A stretch of DNA of 64,000 nucleotides from CAYZMS01 sp964479625 (lineage in GTDB: Bacteria > Bacteroidota > Bacteroidia > Chitinophagales > Saprospiraceae), in the NCBI GenBank assembly GCA_964479625.1, contig CAYZMS010000001.1, forward strand, positions 1-64,000, in the 5' to 3' direction. Below are positions 16,530-26,200 of this stretch, one piece after another (within the stretch, counting starts at the first letter, position 1; each line of letters begins with the position of its first letter). The position numbers were made by a program, and so were the translations under genes. Below the pieces are notes generated by a model. It was not told the origin of the DNA, searched no databases, and was given only the letters and a program-made list of their open reading frames with translations.

Positions 16530-17846
16530 CTAAAGCCTTTTGCGCAAGCCGATTTGTAACCCGGCTGTGAAGTATTGTTGATCAAGAGCGTAATCTTCGG
16601 AGGTAACCGAGTGGGGGTACGTTCGAACCTGAGGTTCGAGTAGGATTTGCCAGTCGGGTGTGAGTTCATAGCCGAGGGAAGCGCTTCCGATAAATCCAAC
16701 TCCTAGACGATTTTTAAACGCCGGATAATCCCCTCCCTCTGAGGAAAAGTCAACAATGGTATTATTGTCTGCAGCCAGGAAAGTCCCTTTTTGATTAAAA
16801 ACCATATTGAATTGTACCCCTGCGTTTACCGACCAATTCAGGCGCCCGGAAACGGGAGCTTCATAACCAACAGTCAGAGGGATATCAATAGTAGTCAGGC
16901 GATTATTACTTTGATAAGCTACGTCGCGGTACTGAAAGATGGTGTCAATATCCGTGATGTTACCATTGGGATCACGGAAGATCTGAATTTGCGAACCGGC
17001 AATTTCTTGGTGAATGGTTTTGAATTGCTCGTTTATTTGCGAATAGCTCAGGCCACTTCGAACGGCAATACCCGATGGGGATACTGAAGAAAGGCGTATC
17101 TGGGCGGTAAAACCGTTTTGAATTTCCTCCATATTTGCCCGGTTGGCACGATATTGATCGAATTCCGAATCCTTGGCTTCCAGGCTGCGCTGAACCCAAT
17201 CGGGACCAGCCATGAAATCCACATACACCTTCCAGGATTTGTCTACAAAACTGGCACATTGTACATCATCTCCCGGAGACCTGGCCATCTGCGAGGCTAC
17301 TTCAGTTTGGGCCATGTCTGGCAGGGGGGTAAAGGATTTTATTTCCTTGCGGTCAAAGGCCAACTCTGTTGAAAGGGAGGGATGGTCCAGTACCACTTCC
17401 TCAGAAAGGCGGCTAGCAAGCAGCGCAACAGGTTCTGTTGTCTTCTGATGTTTGAATAATGGAAGATTACTTTCCTTTGCCCGGGAAGAAGGAGGGGGAG
17501 ATTGGACGGGTGGTACCATTGGAGGAGTTGTATGACCATTAGAAAGTTGGTCAGTTGGTAACTGCTCCTGGCTTTGATCTTCCAGCCCAATAGGAAAAGA
17601 GGCCCGCTCGGGCTCCTTTTGCAGAAGCGGGACTTTGCTTTGCGAATAATTGAACAGAATTAGACCAGTTGTAATTAGCAAGCTTATTCCCAATACTAAA
17701 GGTAAAAGGTAGCCTACAGCATTCTTTTTGGTAGTTTTCTGCTCCCACTCGGCTTCAATACGTCTCCACAGATATTCCGGAGCGTCCAGGCTATAGTTTT
17801 CCAGCCCGTGTCGGAATAACCGATCAACATGGTGATTGCGGTTCAT
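16530..17846 (-). CDS. Anti-sigma-like membrane protein with C-terminal beta-barrel-like domain
   Basis: This 438-residue protein overlaps the upstream ECF sigma gene by 4 bp (ATGA). Residues 1-43 are short, charged and probably cytoplasmic (DRLFRHGLENYSLDAPEYLWRRIEAEWEQ). Residues about 45-67 form one transmembrane helix (LLPLVLGISLLITTGLILF). Residues about 70-200 are a Pro/Ser/Gln-rich linker. From about 205 (WKVYVDFMAGPDWV) to the end, the sequence looks like an outer membrane beta-barrel or PorT-type domain with alternating strands (SGLSYSQIN, TIDIPLTVGYEAPVSGRLNWSVNAGVQF, GYELTPDWQILLEPQVRTY, FTAGLQIGLRK). The position suggests it controls the sigma factor. A single chain with both an inner-membrane helix and a barrel is topologically odd. 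The barrel-like part may instead act in the periplasm. Confidence 0.75.
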   Translation of the reverse strand: MNRNHHVDRLFRHGLENYSLDAPEYLWRRIEAEWEQKTTKKNAVGYLLPLVLGISLLITTGLILFNYSQSKVPLLQKEPERASFPIGLEDQSQEQLPTDQLSNGHTTPPMVPPVQSPPPSSRAKESNLPLFKHQKTTEPVALLASRLSEEVVLDHPSLSTELAFDRKEIKSFTPLPDMAQTEVASQMARSPGDDVQCASFVDKSWKVYVDFMAGPDWVQRSLEAKDSEFDQYRANRANMEEIQNGFTAQIRLSSVSPSGIAVRSGLSYSQINEQFKTIHQEIAGSQIQIFRDPNGNITDIDTIFQYRDVAYQSNNRLTTIDIPLTVGYEAPVSGRLNWSVNAGVQFNMVFNQKGTFLAADNNTIVDFSSEGGDYPAFKNRLGVGFIGSASLGYELTPDWQILLEPQVRTYPHSVTSEDYALDQQYFTAGLQIGLRKRL

Positions 17847-18382
17847 GCCGTTGTTTTTTGCGAATCTAAAAGTAATGCTTGCAACATTTTGCGAGCTTTC
17901 GCTAATTGGGAACGAGAGGTGCTGGCTTGAATACCCAGCATTTCTGCAATTTCATCGTGACTGTAGCCTTCAATAGCATACAGGTTGAAAACGATTCGGT
18001 ACCCCTCCGGTAAACTGGCTACAATATTTAGTAAATCAGCCTCATTAAACTGCTGATAAACCAAGGGGGGCGCGCTAGGATGCAAATAATCCGCTTCTCC
18101 GAGAGGCTCTTCATTTTGCCGACTTTTGCGTTCTAACTTTTTTAACGCCGTATTAACTACGATTTTTCGCATCCAGCCTTCGAAGGAACCTTTAAAGCGG
18201 TATTGCTTAATATTTTCAAAGACCTTTACAAATGCCTCCTGCAAAATATCTTCAGCCTCCATTCGATTACCAGCGTACCGGAGGCACACCGCTAGGAGTT
18301 TTCCGGAGTACCGGAAAAACAATTCTCGTTGGCTTTGATGATTCTGCCGAACACAACCTTTTATAAGATCCCTGTCTGTCAC
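17843..18382 (-). CDS. ECF-type RNA polymerase sigma factor
   Basis: A sigma-70 family protein of the extracytoplasmic function group, about 179 residues. Region 2 is clear (LFFRYSGKLLAVCLRYAGNRMEAEDILQEAFVKVFENIKQYRFKGSFEGWMRKIVVNTALKKL), and region 4 is the helix-turn-helix near the end (LPEGYRIVFNLYAIEGYSHDEIAEMLGIQASTSRSQLAKARKML). I prefer the GTG at 18382, which gives the typical start VTDRDLIKGC; a TTG at 18403 would add seven residues. The stop overlaps the start of the anti-sigma-like gene, so the pair is co-translated. Target promoters cannot be read from the window. Confidence 0.92.
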   Translation of the reverse strand: MTDRDLIKGCVRQNHQSQRELFFRYSGKLLAVCLRYAGNRMEAEDILQEAFVKVFENIKQYRFKGSFEGWMRKIVVNTALKKLERKSRQNEEPLGEADYLHPSAPPLVYQQFNEADLLNIVASLPEGYRIVFNLYAIEGYSHDEIAEMLGIQASTSRSQLAKARKMLQALLLDSQKTTA

Positions 18383-18689
18383 TAGGCTAAGAAAATAGTA
18401 CAAGCCTAATTTAGAATATTTTGAAGAAAAAAACCGATTTGAAAGGTCATTCCATCAAAATTTTCTATATGTCTTTGAATGCGCCCAAGGTTTTTAGTGA
18501 AATTCTATTGGGCACGCGAAATTTCGTAAAATGTAAGCAGAATACAAATACGCTGCAACTCAATGAGGGGACCTGGAGGGAGGTTTTTTTAAAAATGTGA
18601 TTTTTTTATCTATATTTATTTAGTTTATGTTTTAAAAGTTAGATATTTGATTCAACTTAGGAGATTAAACAAGCCTATTTCCGTTTTTG

Positions 18690-18729
18690 TAGAGTTTCAA
18701 ATCTTTAGAATCACTAAGGTGAAACTCTA
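18690..18729. repeat. Inverted repeat with bulged stem
   Basis: TAGAGTTTCA (18690-18699) pairs exactly with TGAAACTCTA (18720-18729). Inside, CTTTAG (18703-18708) pairs with CTAAGG (18714-18719) around a 5-nt loop, leaving an AAT bulge. No T tract follows on either strand, so an operator or RNA element is as likely as a terminator. Confidence 0.5.
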
Positions 18730-18775
18730 TCGCCATTTAGTTTCATAGCCTTCCCTTAGTTCGGTTTACGCTGTT

Positions 18776-18783
18776 TACTTTTG
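18776..18783 (+). promoter_or_regulatory. -7 promoter element upstream of the giant gene
   Basis: TACTTTTG is an exact TAnnTTTG match. No clean TTTG lies at the expected distance upstream, so the promoter may be activator-dependent or the match may be chance. Confidence 0.35.
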
Positions 18784-19034
18784 TACCAAATTTGAAACAA
18801 AGAGGTAACCGTGATATGGAAAAAATTATTATCTATCTCTTTAATTCTAGGGATAAAAGCGATGATTTTTTTCTACGGTACTAATTTATTTTTCCACATT
18901 TCCGTTTCGGCTTACTTTCGAAGAAGGTAATGGGACGGGAAAGCCACAATGGTTCGGACTGAAATTAGGCTACTTGGGGAGATCGTAAGATTTAGCTGTT
19001 TTTGAACAGTTCGGTTCGTAAAAGAGGAGGTTTT

Positions 19035-22000
19035 ATGAGAGCAATTTTTACATGCTGTCTTCTGATAAGCTGTTTAGTAGTATCGGCTCAAACCGATTTC
19101 AATTTGTATTTGAAGTCTGGTATAGAGCGCGCTGCTGCGCTGCCTGGTCCCGAGGAGATTCCATTGGAGAATCTTCGTATTGCTCGATACAACGGCTACT
19201 ATTATGCGGTCCTGCAATTTGGGAGTGTCCTGGATGTTAGTGGAAGAGCTGCTTTGAAAAATCAGGGCGTGGAGCTATTCCGTTACATTCCAAATTATGC
19301 CTACGTTGGGCGCTTCCCGGATGATCTAGATCCCAGGAGCTTGCCTGTTCGGTCTATTTTTGTACTCAACGCCATCCATAAGCTGGATCCCGGCTTTACC
19401 GGTCAGGCTCCCTTCCCTTCTCACGCAGTTGAAGCTCGTGGTGTTTCCCTTTTTATCACTTCCTTTCCCAATGTGGATAGTACGCAGGTATTGAATGAGT
19501 TGCGCTCCTTTGATCCTGCGGTAGTTTTTGAAACTGGTGTTTACAAGTTGACGGTTCCCTCTAGCCAACTTACTGCTTTGGCCTCCCTGCCTATGATACT
19601 CTATGTAGAGCCGAGTACACCGGATCCACAGACAGAAGGTGTGGAGGCCCGTGGTCAACAGCGACTCAATGGGCTGTTGCGACCGGATGGCGGAGCCTTA
19701 ACAGGCAAAGGGGTACGAATGGCCATAGGAGATGATGGATCAGTAGACCACCTTGATCTGGCCGGAAGGGTAACTGATTTTGTTGGCGAATCAGGGGGCC
19801 GACACGGAGATATGACCGTTGGCATAGCAGCAGGAGCGGGTAACCTCAACCCCCTGGCCATGGGAATGGCCCCGGAAGCAGAAATCGATCTCTACCCAAT
19901 AAAAGGGTACAAGCATATCTTTTCGGCTCCTTCCAACTACCTGCAGCGACAGGTAGTAATAACCTCTACTTCCTACAGAGATGGCTGCGGGGGAACGTAC
20001 ACTACCGGAGCTCAATTTGTGGATGATCAGGTCAATGATTTCCCTGATCTGCTGCACGTTTTTTCAGCAGGGAATGACGCTGCTAATCCTTGTTCTAACA
20101 GCTATGGAAAGGTGCTGACGGGTTCTGGTCAGTTCTACGGTACCATCACAGGTGGAATGAAGGCTGCAAAGAACGTACTATCCATTGGAAATGTAGATGG
20201 AGATGACCTTTTAAATGCAACCAGTAGCTGGGGCCCCTCGGCCGACGGACGTATAAAACCTGAACTGTGTGCAAAGGGAGAGGGTAATTTTACAACAGAT
20301 GAAGAAAATGGGTACCAAAATGGAAGCGGTACTTCTGCTGCGGCTCCCTCGGTGGCTGGTACAGCTACCCTGTTCTATGAGTTTTACCGGCAACAACATT
20401 TCGGGGAAAATCCACCCGTAGCCCTTTTAAAGGCTTTGTTCCTTAATGGAGCAGATGATCTTTATCTGCCCGGGCCTGATTATCGTACGGGCTGGGGCCG
20501 TATCAATGCTCGTCGTTCTATGGAAATGTTGAAAAATCAGCAGTTTCGATTGGGATCTGTAGGGCATAACCGTAGTCAGAGTCATCAAATAAGTGTTCCT
20601 TCCGGCGTTGCTAATATCAAGGTTATGTTGGTCTGGACCGATCCGGCCGCTTCCATATTAACCAACAAGGCTTTAGTTAACGACCTTGACCTGGTATTGC
20701 GCGATCCAGGTGGGGCGCAGGTTTTACCCTGGCGGCTTTCCTCCGCTGCTCATCTGGATAGTCTGAACAGCCCCGCCCAGCGAGGTCGGGACCGTGTGAA
20801 TAATGTGGAACAAGTTAGTATTACTACGCCAAAACCAGGAACTTATACCATTCAGGTAGAGGGGACGAATGTTCCCCTTGGACCACAGTCTTATTACGTA
20901 GTTTATTCTTTTGAACGAGAAGGGATCACTATTACCAGGCCTGCTGGAGGAGAGAGTTTGCTGCCAGGGGAACCTGCCACTATCTACTGGGATGCAGTTG
21001 GTAATACGGGAGAATTTACCTTGGAGTATTCCATAAATAACGGGTCTACCTGGAATCCCATTGCACAAAGGGTTGCCGGAAACCTACGATCTTACGAATG
21101 GTTGGTTCCCAAAGTCTTTACCGGGCGGGGAAAAATCCGTATCCGAAGAGGCAATAGCCGGGCGGAGTCTCCATCTACCTTTTCCATTGTGGAATCCCCC
21201 ATCCCGGAAATTACATTTATAAATAATAACACGGCTCGAATGAGCTGGAAGGCAGTACCCGGAGCGGACACTTATGAGATCTACCGCATGGGGGAGCAAC
21301 GCATGGAACTTATTGGGAATGCCAGCAACCCCCAATTTGATCTTACCGGTCTGGTTCCCTGGGAAGAACAATGGTATGCCATACGGGCTCGAAATAATCG
21401 AACCGGGATGCTTGGGATGCGTTCAAGGGCAACCAGTTATATTCACAAATCCTGTGAGACCAGTGTAAAGATCCGTTTGCAATTCGACCGGTATCCTGGG
21501 GATATATATTGGGAATTGGTCAACGAAGAAGCAATCGTATTAGCCTCCGGAGGAGGATATGGGGGGGAGTTGGCCAACCAACTCATCGAGATCGAGGAAT
21601 GCGTTCCCTCCGGTTGTGTGGAATTTCGAATAGAGGATCGCTTCTCGGATGGGCTTTGCTGCGCTAACGGCCAGGGCTACTATGAAGTTTTGAATGATGA
21701 TGAACAAGTGGTGCGGCGGGGCACTCAATTCAGCATGGAGACCACTACCATTTGTCAAAATGTAGACTCTGATCTGGAAGCCAACCTAAACGTGGACACG
21801 ACCATTTTATGTGCCGGGGAGCAATCTGGGGCCCTGAGTGTTCTGGTAAGCGGGGGTAGTGGCAATTATACCTACCAATGGAATACCGGCGCTACAGGGC
21901 CTAAGTTGACCGGGCTAGGATCGGGACCCTATAGTGTTACCGTTTCCGATGGGAATGTAGAGGTGGTTCTTATGGTCATCTTGGAAGAACCAGCCCCTCT

Positions 22001-25000
22001 TGAAGGCGAGATCCAATATCGAAATAACGCCTGTGCGGACCTATTAGACTCGGAAGCATTCGTAAACATTGGAGGAGGCCAGCCCCCTTATAACTACCAA
22101 TGGTCGAATGGAAGCCGAACCAACCTGATCCAGAATATGGCGCCGGGGACATATTCTGTTACGGTAACAGATGCGAATGGTTGTACCTGGACAGAATCAG
22201 TAGACATCTTTTCTCCCGCTCCACTAAACCTTCGATTAACCAAACAGGACGTGGACTGTTTTGGAGAATCCACCGGAAGATTACAGGCCGATGTAAAAGG
22301 AGGAGCGGGGGGCTACTCCTTTCGCTGGTCCAACGGAAGTAGAGCGGCGGTTAATTCGAACCTTTCTGCCGATGTCTATAGCCTCACCGTAACCGATGCC
22401 AATCAATGTACCGTCATCGCTATGGAGCGTATAACACAACCTTCCCCACTGTTAATAAGCTTCCCGGAAGAAGAAACCAACTGTGAGGCGGCTACCGTTG
22501 ATATTGCTCCTCAGGTAAAAGGGGGGGAGCAGCCCTACCAATACCTTTGGAACACGGGCGCAACTTCTCCTGAACTTGTTCAGGTGCCTGCCGGAACCTA
22601 TAGCCTGACTGTTACAGATGCAAATGGTTGTGTAAAAACAGCTACCCATTCCAGTGTTACTGGCAAAGAGCTTTCCCTGCAGATCTCCGGTTCAGACGTA
22701 AGTTGCCCCGGTGGAATGGATGGCAGTGCCCGGGTAGATATTCTTTCGGGTATTCCTCCCTTTAATTTTGAATGGGAGACCGGAGCGACCTCTTCCCGCA
22801 TTTCAGGCCTTTCAAGAGGTTGGTACCGGGTAACGGTTACAGATGCACAGGCTTGCCCAAGGGTAGATAGTATTCGAATAGATGCTCCCGACGAACTGTA
22901 CTTCCGGGCTGAAATTCTCCACCCTATTTGTGCAGGGGAGACAGGAAGCATTATCTTAAATCCCATTGGAGGAACGCCACCCTACAATTATCAATGGCCA
23001 GACGGTAGTACCGGCCCCATTTTAGATAACCTCAACCCAGACGCCTACGACCTGACTATCACAGACGCAGCCGGATGTACAAAAGATACTACTATAGTTC
23101 TCGAATCCCCCTCCACTATCCAAGTGGAAAAGAATTCCCAACCCGTTTCCTGTTTTGGAGAGGCTGATGGGGTAATTTCTTTATTGGTTTCCGGAGGAGT
23201 AACCCCAATAAACGTCCTCTGGGGTGATGGCGAATCTGGCATACAGCGTTCGGGCCTCCTTGCCGATTTATATCATTTTACAATAACCGATGCCAATGCC
23301 TGTACTGTAGAAGATAGTGTGGAGATCCAAAGCCCGGAGGAATTGGAATTAGTCGCAGATATTCAAGCAATTTCCTGTCATGATGAGCAGGACGGAGGAA
23401 TCGCGATCACCCCGCAGGAAGGGCTTGCCCCCTATGCTTATGTTTGGGAAAACGGAGCGGCAACTTCCTCAAGAACAGGATTGGGCTCTGGTAATTATTC
23501 GGTAACGGTGACGGACGCTAACGGGTGTACGGCCTCCCAATCTTTTAGTCTTTCTAGGCCTGCAGCGCTTTCTCTTAATTCAAGCATACAGGAGATTAGT
23601 TGTGCCGGGCAAAACGACGGTGGAATTCAGGTAATAGCGGGTGGAGGATTTCCCCCTTATGCATTCCAATGGAGTAGCGGACAAACCAGTTCTCAATTGG
23701 AAAACCTGGGCGAGGGGGAGTATACTCTAACGCTTACCGATACGGCAGGGTGTAGCATGGTCGAAACCTACAGTCTTTCAGATCCATTGCCGCTTAGCTA
23801 CGATATTGAATCAAATGATCCAAATTGTGAGGGAGGATTTGATGGTCGGATCCGGGTCACTCCGAAGGAAGGGTCAGGGCCTTATATGATCGAGTGGAGT
23901 ACGGGGCAAACAGGCATGGAAATTTCCGGCCTCCAGGAAGGGAATTATGCCTTTACCCTCACAGATAGTCGCTCCTGTAGCCAGATCGGTCTGCTTACGC
24001 TGACCGATCCGAAGGGTATGGAAATCAGTATTTCTGTGACCGAAGCATCAAATGGTGATGACGGAGCCCTTAGCTTGATGGTGGAGAATGGTACTCCGCC
24101 CTACTCCTACCTTTGGTCTACGGGAAGTAGGGAACGGGATATCAGCGATCTCGAACCTGGGATGTATACGGTGACTGTTACTGATAGCAATGGCTGTCAA
24201 GCATCGGCAGCCGCTACGATTCCCGGGGATGGAAGTGCCGGCTACTGTGAGGTCGGCCACCAAAGTACGGAGTTCGAATGGATTGAACAGGTACAATTTG
24301 GTAGTCAAAACTTCCGATCCGGAAATGACAATGGGTACGGAGATTATTCCAATGAAGTATTTACCTTACAGAGTGGAGCTTCGAACGCTTTTGTCCTATC
24401 ACCCGGCCAACGCCTGGTTAACACTCCGGAAAACTGGTATATCTGGATCGATTATAACCGGGATGGTGATTTTGATGATCCCGGCGAATTGGTCTACCAA
24501 AAATCAAGCCATCCGGGTAACCTTTCCGATGCCTTTGAAACACCCCTGGTCGGCAATACCTATCAAACCCGAATGCGTATTGCCATGCGGTACCTGGCTA
24601 ACGATCTTCCCTGTGGGAATTTACCCTATGGAGAAGCTGAAGATTATACGGTCCGCCTGACAGAAGGGGTCGCTTATTGTAATGCCTTTGGGTCGGAATC
24701 TCGTTTCGAATGGATCAAGCGGGTAAGCATAGACGGACAAAAATTCGAAACGGGAAATGATAATGGATACCGTGATTATACCGCAACCGAGATTCCACTG
24801 CAAGCAGGGGCAAGCGTTCCGGTAGAACTGGAAGTTGGCTTACGAGGTAGCGCACGTGATGAAGGCTGGTCGGTTTGGGCAGACTGGAACCAGGATGCAG
24901 TCTTTCAATCAAATGAGTTGGTATTCACCCGTGTTTCTGATCAGACAGTCCTTAAATTCGACCTCTCCATTCCTTCCAATGTAGAACCCGGTAAGGTGCG

Positions 25001-25403
25001 CCTTCGAATTAGCCTGCAGTGGGGGGCGGCGAATACAGATCCCTGTGCAATGATCTTCTATGGAGAAGTGGAAGATTATACGCTTCAAATAGGTAATTCG
25101 CCTTCTGTAAAGCAACCCACTTTTTCTCCAGCGGTAAACCCCGGGGGAGGTCCATTAGAGTATGACCTGATCTTGTTCCCGAACCCCGGGAAAGGGCCTG
25201 TACAGGTCAGCATAGTAACTACCCTTACCGAAGAAAGTATCGATTTTCTAAGTGTTCTGGACTTACGGGGAAGAATCGTCCATAAAGAGCAACTTTGGGT
25301 CTATCCAGGGGAAAACAACTGGAGCCTTGATTTGAGCCATTTACCTAACGGGCCTTATCAAATCCTGTTGGGTAATCAAAGCAAGCGTTGGATTAAACAA
25401 TAA
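19035..25403 (+). CDS. Giant T9SS-exported subtilisin-like protease with SprB repeats
   Basis: I start this at 19035, where AGAGGAGG precedes an ATG opening a clean signal peptide (MRAIFTCCLLISCLVVSAQ); an ATG at 19002 adds 11 residues. The mature part of the 2122-residue protein begins with a prodomain-like region. A peptidase S8 domain follows with all three catalytic stations: Asp in AIGDDGSVDHLDL (about 230-240), His in GRHGDMTVGIAAG (about 256) and Ser in SGTSAAAPSVAG (about 430). Next are beta-sandwich domains, including a fibronectin III-like unit (about 735-810). Then come 11 SprB repeats (about 917-1735), two GEVED domains (about 1736-1875, ending GEAEDYTV; and 1880-2018, ending GEVEDYTL) and a T9SS type A sorting domain (about 2042-2122). 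It is probably a surface-attached or released protease/adhesin. SprB repeats are known from gliding adhesins, but this is not SprB itself. Confidence 0.92.
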   Translation: MRAIFTCCLLISCLVVSAQTDFNLYLKSGIERAAALPGPEEIPLENLRIARYNGYYYAVLQFGSVLDVSGRAALKNQGVELFRYIPNYAYVGRFPDDLDPRSLPVRSIFVLNAIHKLDPGFTGQAPFPSHAVEARGVSLFITSFPNVDSTQVLNELRSFDPAVVFETGVYKLTVPSSQLTALASLPMILYVEPSTPDPQTEGVEARGQQRLNGLLRPDGGALTGKGVRMAIGDDGSVDHLDLAGRVTDFVGESGGRHGDMTVGIAAGAGNLNPLAMGMAPEAEIDLYPIKGYKHIFSAPSNYLQRQVVITSTSYRDGCGGTYTTGAQFVDDQVNDFPDLLHVFSAGNDAANPCSNSYGKVLTGSGQFYGTITGGMKAAKNVLSIGNVDGDDLLNATSSWGPSADGRIKPELCAKGEGNFTTDEENGYQNGSGTSAAAPSVAGTATLFYEFYRQQHFGENPPVALLKALFLNGADDLYLPGPDYRTGWGRINARRSMEMLKNQQFRLGSVGHNRSQSHQISVPSGVANIKVMLVWTDPAASILTNKALVNDLDLVLRDPGGAQVLPWRLSSAAHLDSLNSPAQRGRDRVNNVEQVSITTPKPGTYTIQVEGTNVPLGPQSYYVVYSFEREGITITRPAGGESLLPGEPATIYWDAVGNTGEFTLEYSINNGSTWNPIAQRVAGNLRSYEWLVPKVFTGRGKIRIRRGNSRAESPSTFSIVESPIPEITFINNNTARMSWKAVPGADTYEIYRMGEQRMELIGNASNPQFDLTGLVPWEEQWYAIRARNNRTGMLGMRSRATSYIHKSCETSVKIRLQFDRYPGDIYWELVNEEAIVLASGGGYGGELANQLIEIEECVPSGCVEFRIEDRFSDGLCCANGQGYYEVLNDDEQVVRRGTQFSMETTTICQNVDSDLEANLNVDTTILCAGEQSGALSVLVSGGSGNYTYQWNTGATGPKLTGLGSGPYSVTVSDGNVEVVLMVILEEPAPLEGEIQYRNNACADLLDSEAFVNIGGGQPPYNYQWSNGSRTNLIQNMAPGTYSVTVTDANGCTWTESVDIFSPAPLNLRLTKQDVDCFGESTGRLQADVKGGAGGYSFRWSNGSRAAVNSNLSADVYSLTVTDANQCTVIAMERITQPSPLLISFPEEETNCEAATVDIAPQVKGGEQPYQYLWNTGATSPELVQVPAGTYSLTVTDANGCVKTATHSSVTGKELSLQISGSDVSCPGGMDGSARVDILSGIPPFNFEWETGATSSRISGLSRGWYRVTVTDAQACPRVDSIRIDAPDELYFRAEILHPICAGETGSIILNPIGGTPPYNYQWPDGSTGPILDNLNPDAYDLTITDAAGCTKDTTIVLESPSTIQVEKNSQPVSCFGEADGVISLLVSGGVTPINVLWGDGESGIQRSGLLADLYHFTITDANACTVEDSVEIQSPEELELVADIQAISCHDEQDGGIAITPQEGLAPYAYVWENGAATSSRTGLGSGNYSVTVTDANGCTASQSFSLSRPAALSLNSSIQEISCAGQNDGGIQVIAGGGFPPYAFQWSSGQTSSQLENLGEGEYTLTLTDTAGCSMVETYSLSDPLPLSYDIESNDPNCEGGFDGRIRVTPKEGSGPYMIEWSTGQTGMEISGLQEGNYAFTLTDSRSCSQIGLLTLTDPKGMEISISVTEASNGDDGALSLMVENGTPPYSYLWSTGSRERDISDLEPGMYTVTVTDSNGCQASAAATIPGDGSAGYCEVGHQSTEFEWIEQVQFGSQNFRSGNDNGYGDYSNEVFTLQSGASNAFVLSPGQRLVNTPENWYIWIDYNRDGDFDDPGELVYQKSSHPGNLSDAFETPLVGNTYQTRMRIAMRYLANDLPCGNLPYGEAEDYTVRLTEGVAYCNAFGSESRFEWIKRVSIDGQKFETGNDNGYRDYTATEIPLQAGASVPVELEVGLRGSARDEGWSVWADWNQDAVFQSNELVFTRVSDQTVLKFDLSIPSNVEPGKVRLRISLQWGAANTDPCAMIFYGEVEDYTLQIGNSPSVKQPTFSPAVNPGGGPLEYDLILFPNPGKGPVQVSIVTTLTEESIDFLSVLDLRGRIVHKEQLWVYPGENNWSLDLSHLPNGPYQILLGNQSKRWIKQ
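21785..24232 (+). repeat. Eleven SprB-type protein repeats
   Basis: Each unit is about 75 codons with consensus C-G-x-x-G at the start, then GG-x-PPY-x-Y-x-WSNG, a middle NL-x-x-G-x-Y, and VTVTDANGC near the end, closing on a PxPL step into the next unit. Units begin near protein residues 917, 992, 1067 and so on. The first is divergent (VSDGNVEVV) and the last lacks the opening Cys. DNA identity between units is modest, so the array is old rather than a recent expansion. Confidence 0.85.
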
Positions 25404-25465
25404 AAAGTAAAACCTATTTGGCGGGCACTCAGCGACAAAAGCGTTTTGTGTCGGCCTTCCGCTCT

Positions 25466-26017
25466 TTACTGAAAAATGCCATCCCGGAAAAAGAACGCCA
25501 CCAGGCCACTGATGGTATGTGGGTGTTCGAAGGTTCCCTGTTTCAGCATTCGCCTTACTTCTGGCACAGGATAAAGGACCACTTCTATATCTTCCCCAGG
25601 ATCCAAACGGGGCTGATGAGTAAGTTGAACATCCAGGGCCAATAAGTGATGGATATAGCTATCCAGAAATACCGGGTTAGAGGCGATCTTACCCAATACA
25701 CTCCACTGCTCACTGGTATAACCCGTTTCTTCCTGTAATTCCCGCTGAGCAGCAGGCATAACGGCCTCTCCACCTTCGATCAAGCCACCTGGCAACTCTA
25801 GCGTTTCTGTTTTAGTGCCAAATCGAAACTGTCTTACCAGTATTATTTCCTGATCACCGGTAAGGGCAACCACGTTCGCTGCATCCCGGGACTCCAGGAT
25901 GATCATGGGTTCGATCGCTCCGTTCCTGGGGTTCTCCATGATGTCAAACCGGGAGGCGAACAGCTTGAGGTCATACCCCGGTCTGGTGTCAACAACTCGC
26001 CAAGTCTTTTTGCTCAT
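25466..26017 (-). CDS. NUDIX hydrolase, ADP-ribose pyrophosphatase-like
   Basis: A 183-residue cytoplasmic enzyme. The NUDIX box is complete: GGLIEGGEAVMPAAQRELQEETGY (about 76-99) fits G-x5-E-x7-REL-x-EE-x-G-Y. Upstream, VVALTGDQEIILVRQFRFGTKTETLELPGG is the usual substrate-side strand and loop of ADP-sugar pyrophosphatases. The exact nucleotide substrate cannot be read from the motif. The gene is convergent with the giant protease gene, with a weak hairpin near 25431-25451 between them, and is divergent from the gene at 26201. Confidence 0.9.
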   Translation of the reverse strand: MSKKTWRVVDTRPGYDLKLFASRFDIMENPRNGAIEPMIILESRDAANVVALTGDQEIILVRQFRFGTKTETLELPGGLIEGGEAVMPAAQRELQEETGYTSEQWSVLGKIASNPVFLDSYIHHLLALDVQLTHQPRLDPGEDIEVVLYPVPEVRRMLKQGTFEHPHTISGLVAFFFRDGIFQ

Positions 26018-26200
26018 TCAAAGGTTTTTTAGGAAGATTTTCCTGTTTCCAGGTGACCTTAAAAAAGTAAGTCCGTCAAAAGGTTGAAAATGATGGAAAA
26101 CGGCTATAATTTACCACTTTCTTGCCAATGGCGGCCGTTCACTCAAGCTTCCCTTTCCTAGTACAACTTTGAATCAAACATAATAAAACTGTGCCATTCC

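Larger units (their letters stand above)
18404..19034. other. Long AT-rich region upstream of the giant protease gene
   Basis: About 630 bp without a supportable gene. It includes AT-rich DNA (18590-18660), a 16-bp-stem hairpin (18690-18729), a TACTTTTG promoter element (18776-18783) and a ribosome-binding-like AGAGGAGG at 19024-19030 in front of the ATG at 19035. If 18776-18783 is the -7 element, the giant gene has a leader of roughly 245 nt. The sigma-factor promoter must also lie in the first part, but I see no clear match for it. Confidence 0.5.

Noticed and set aside
18816..18884. 22-codon frame (MEKIIIYLF...) just after the TACTTTTG element
   Set aside because: Too short and AT-rich, with no ribosome-binding context or recognisable pattern; it may be a chance leader peptide.
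21785..24232. Array of regularly spaced similar units, considered as a CRISPR or recent tandem expansion
   Set aside because: The units are in-frame SprB protein repeats of about 225 bp with diverged DNA, not short identical repeats with unique spacers.
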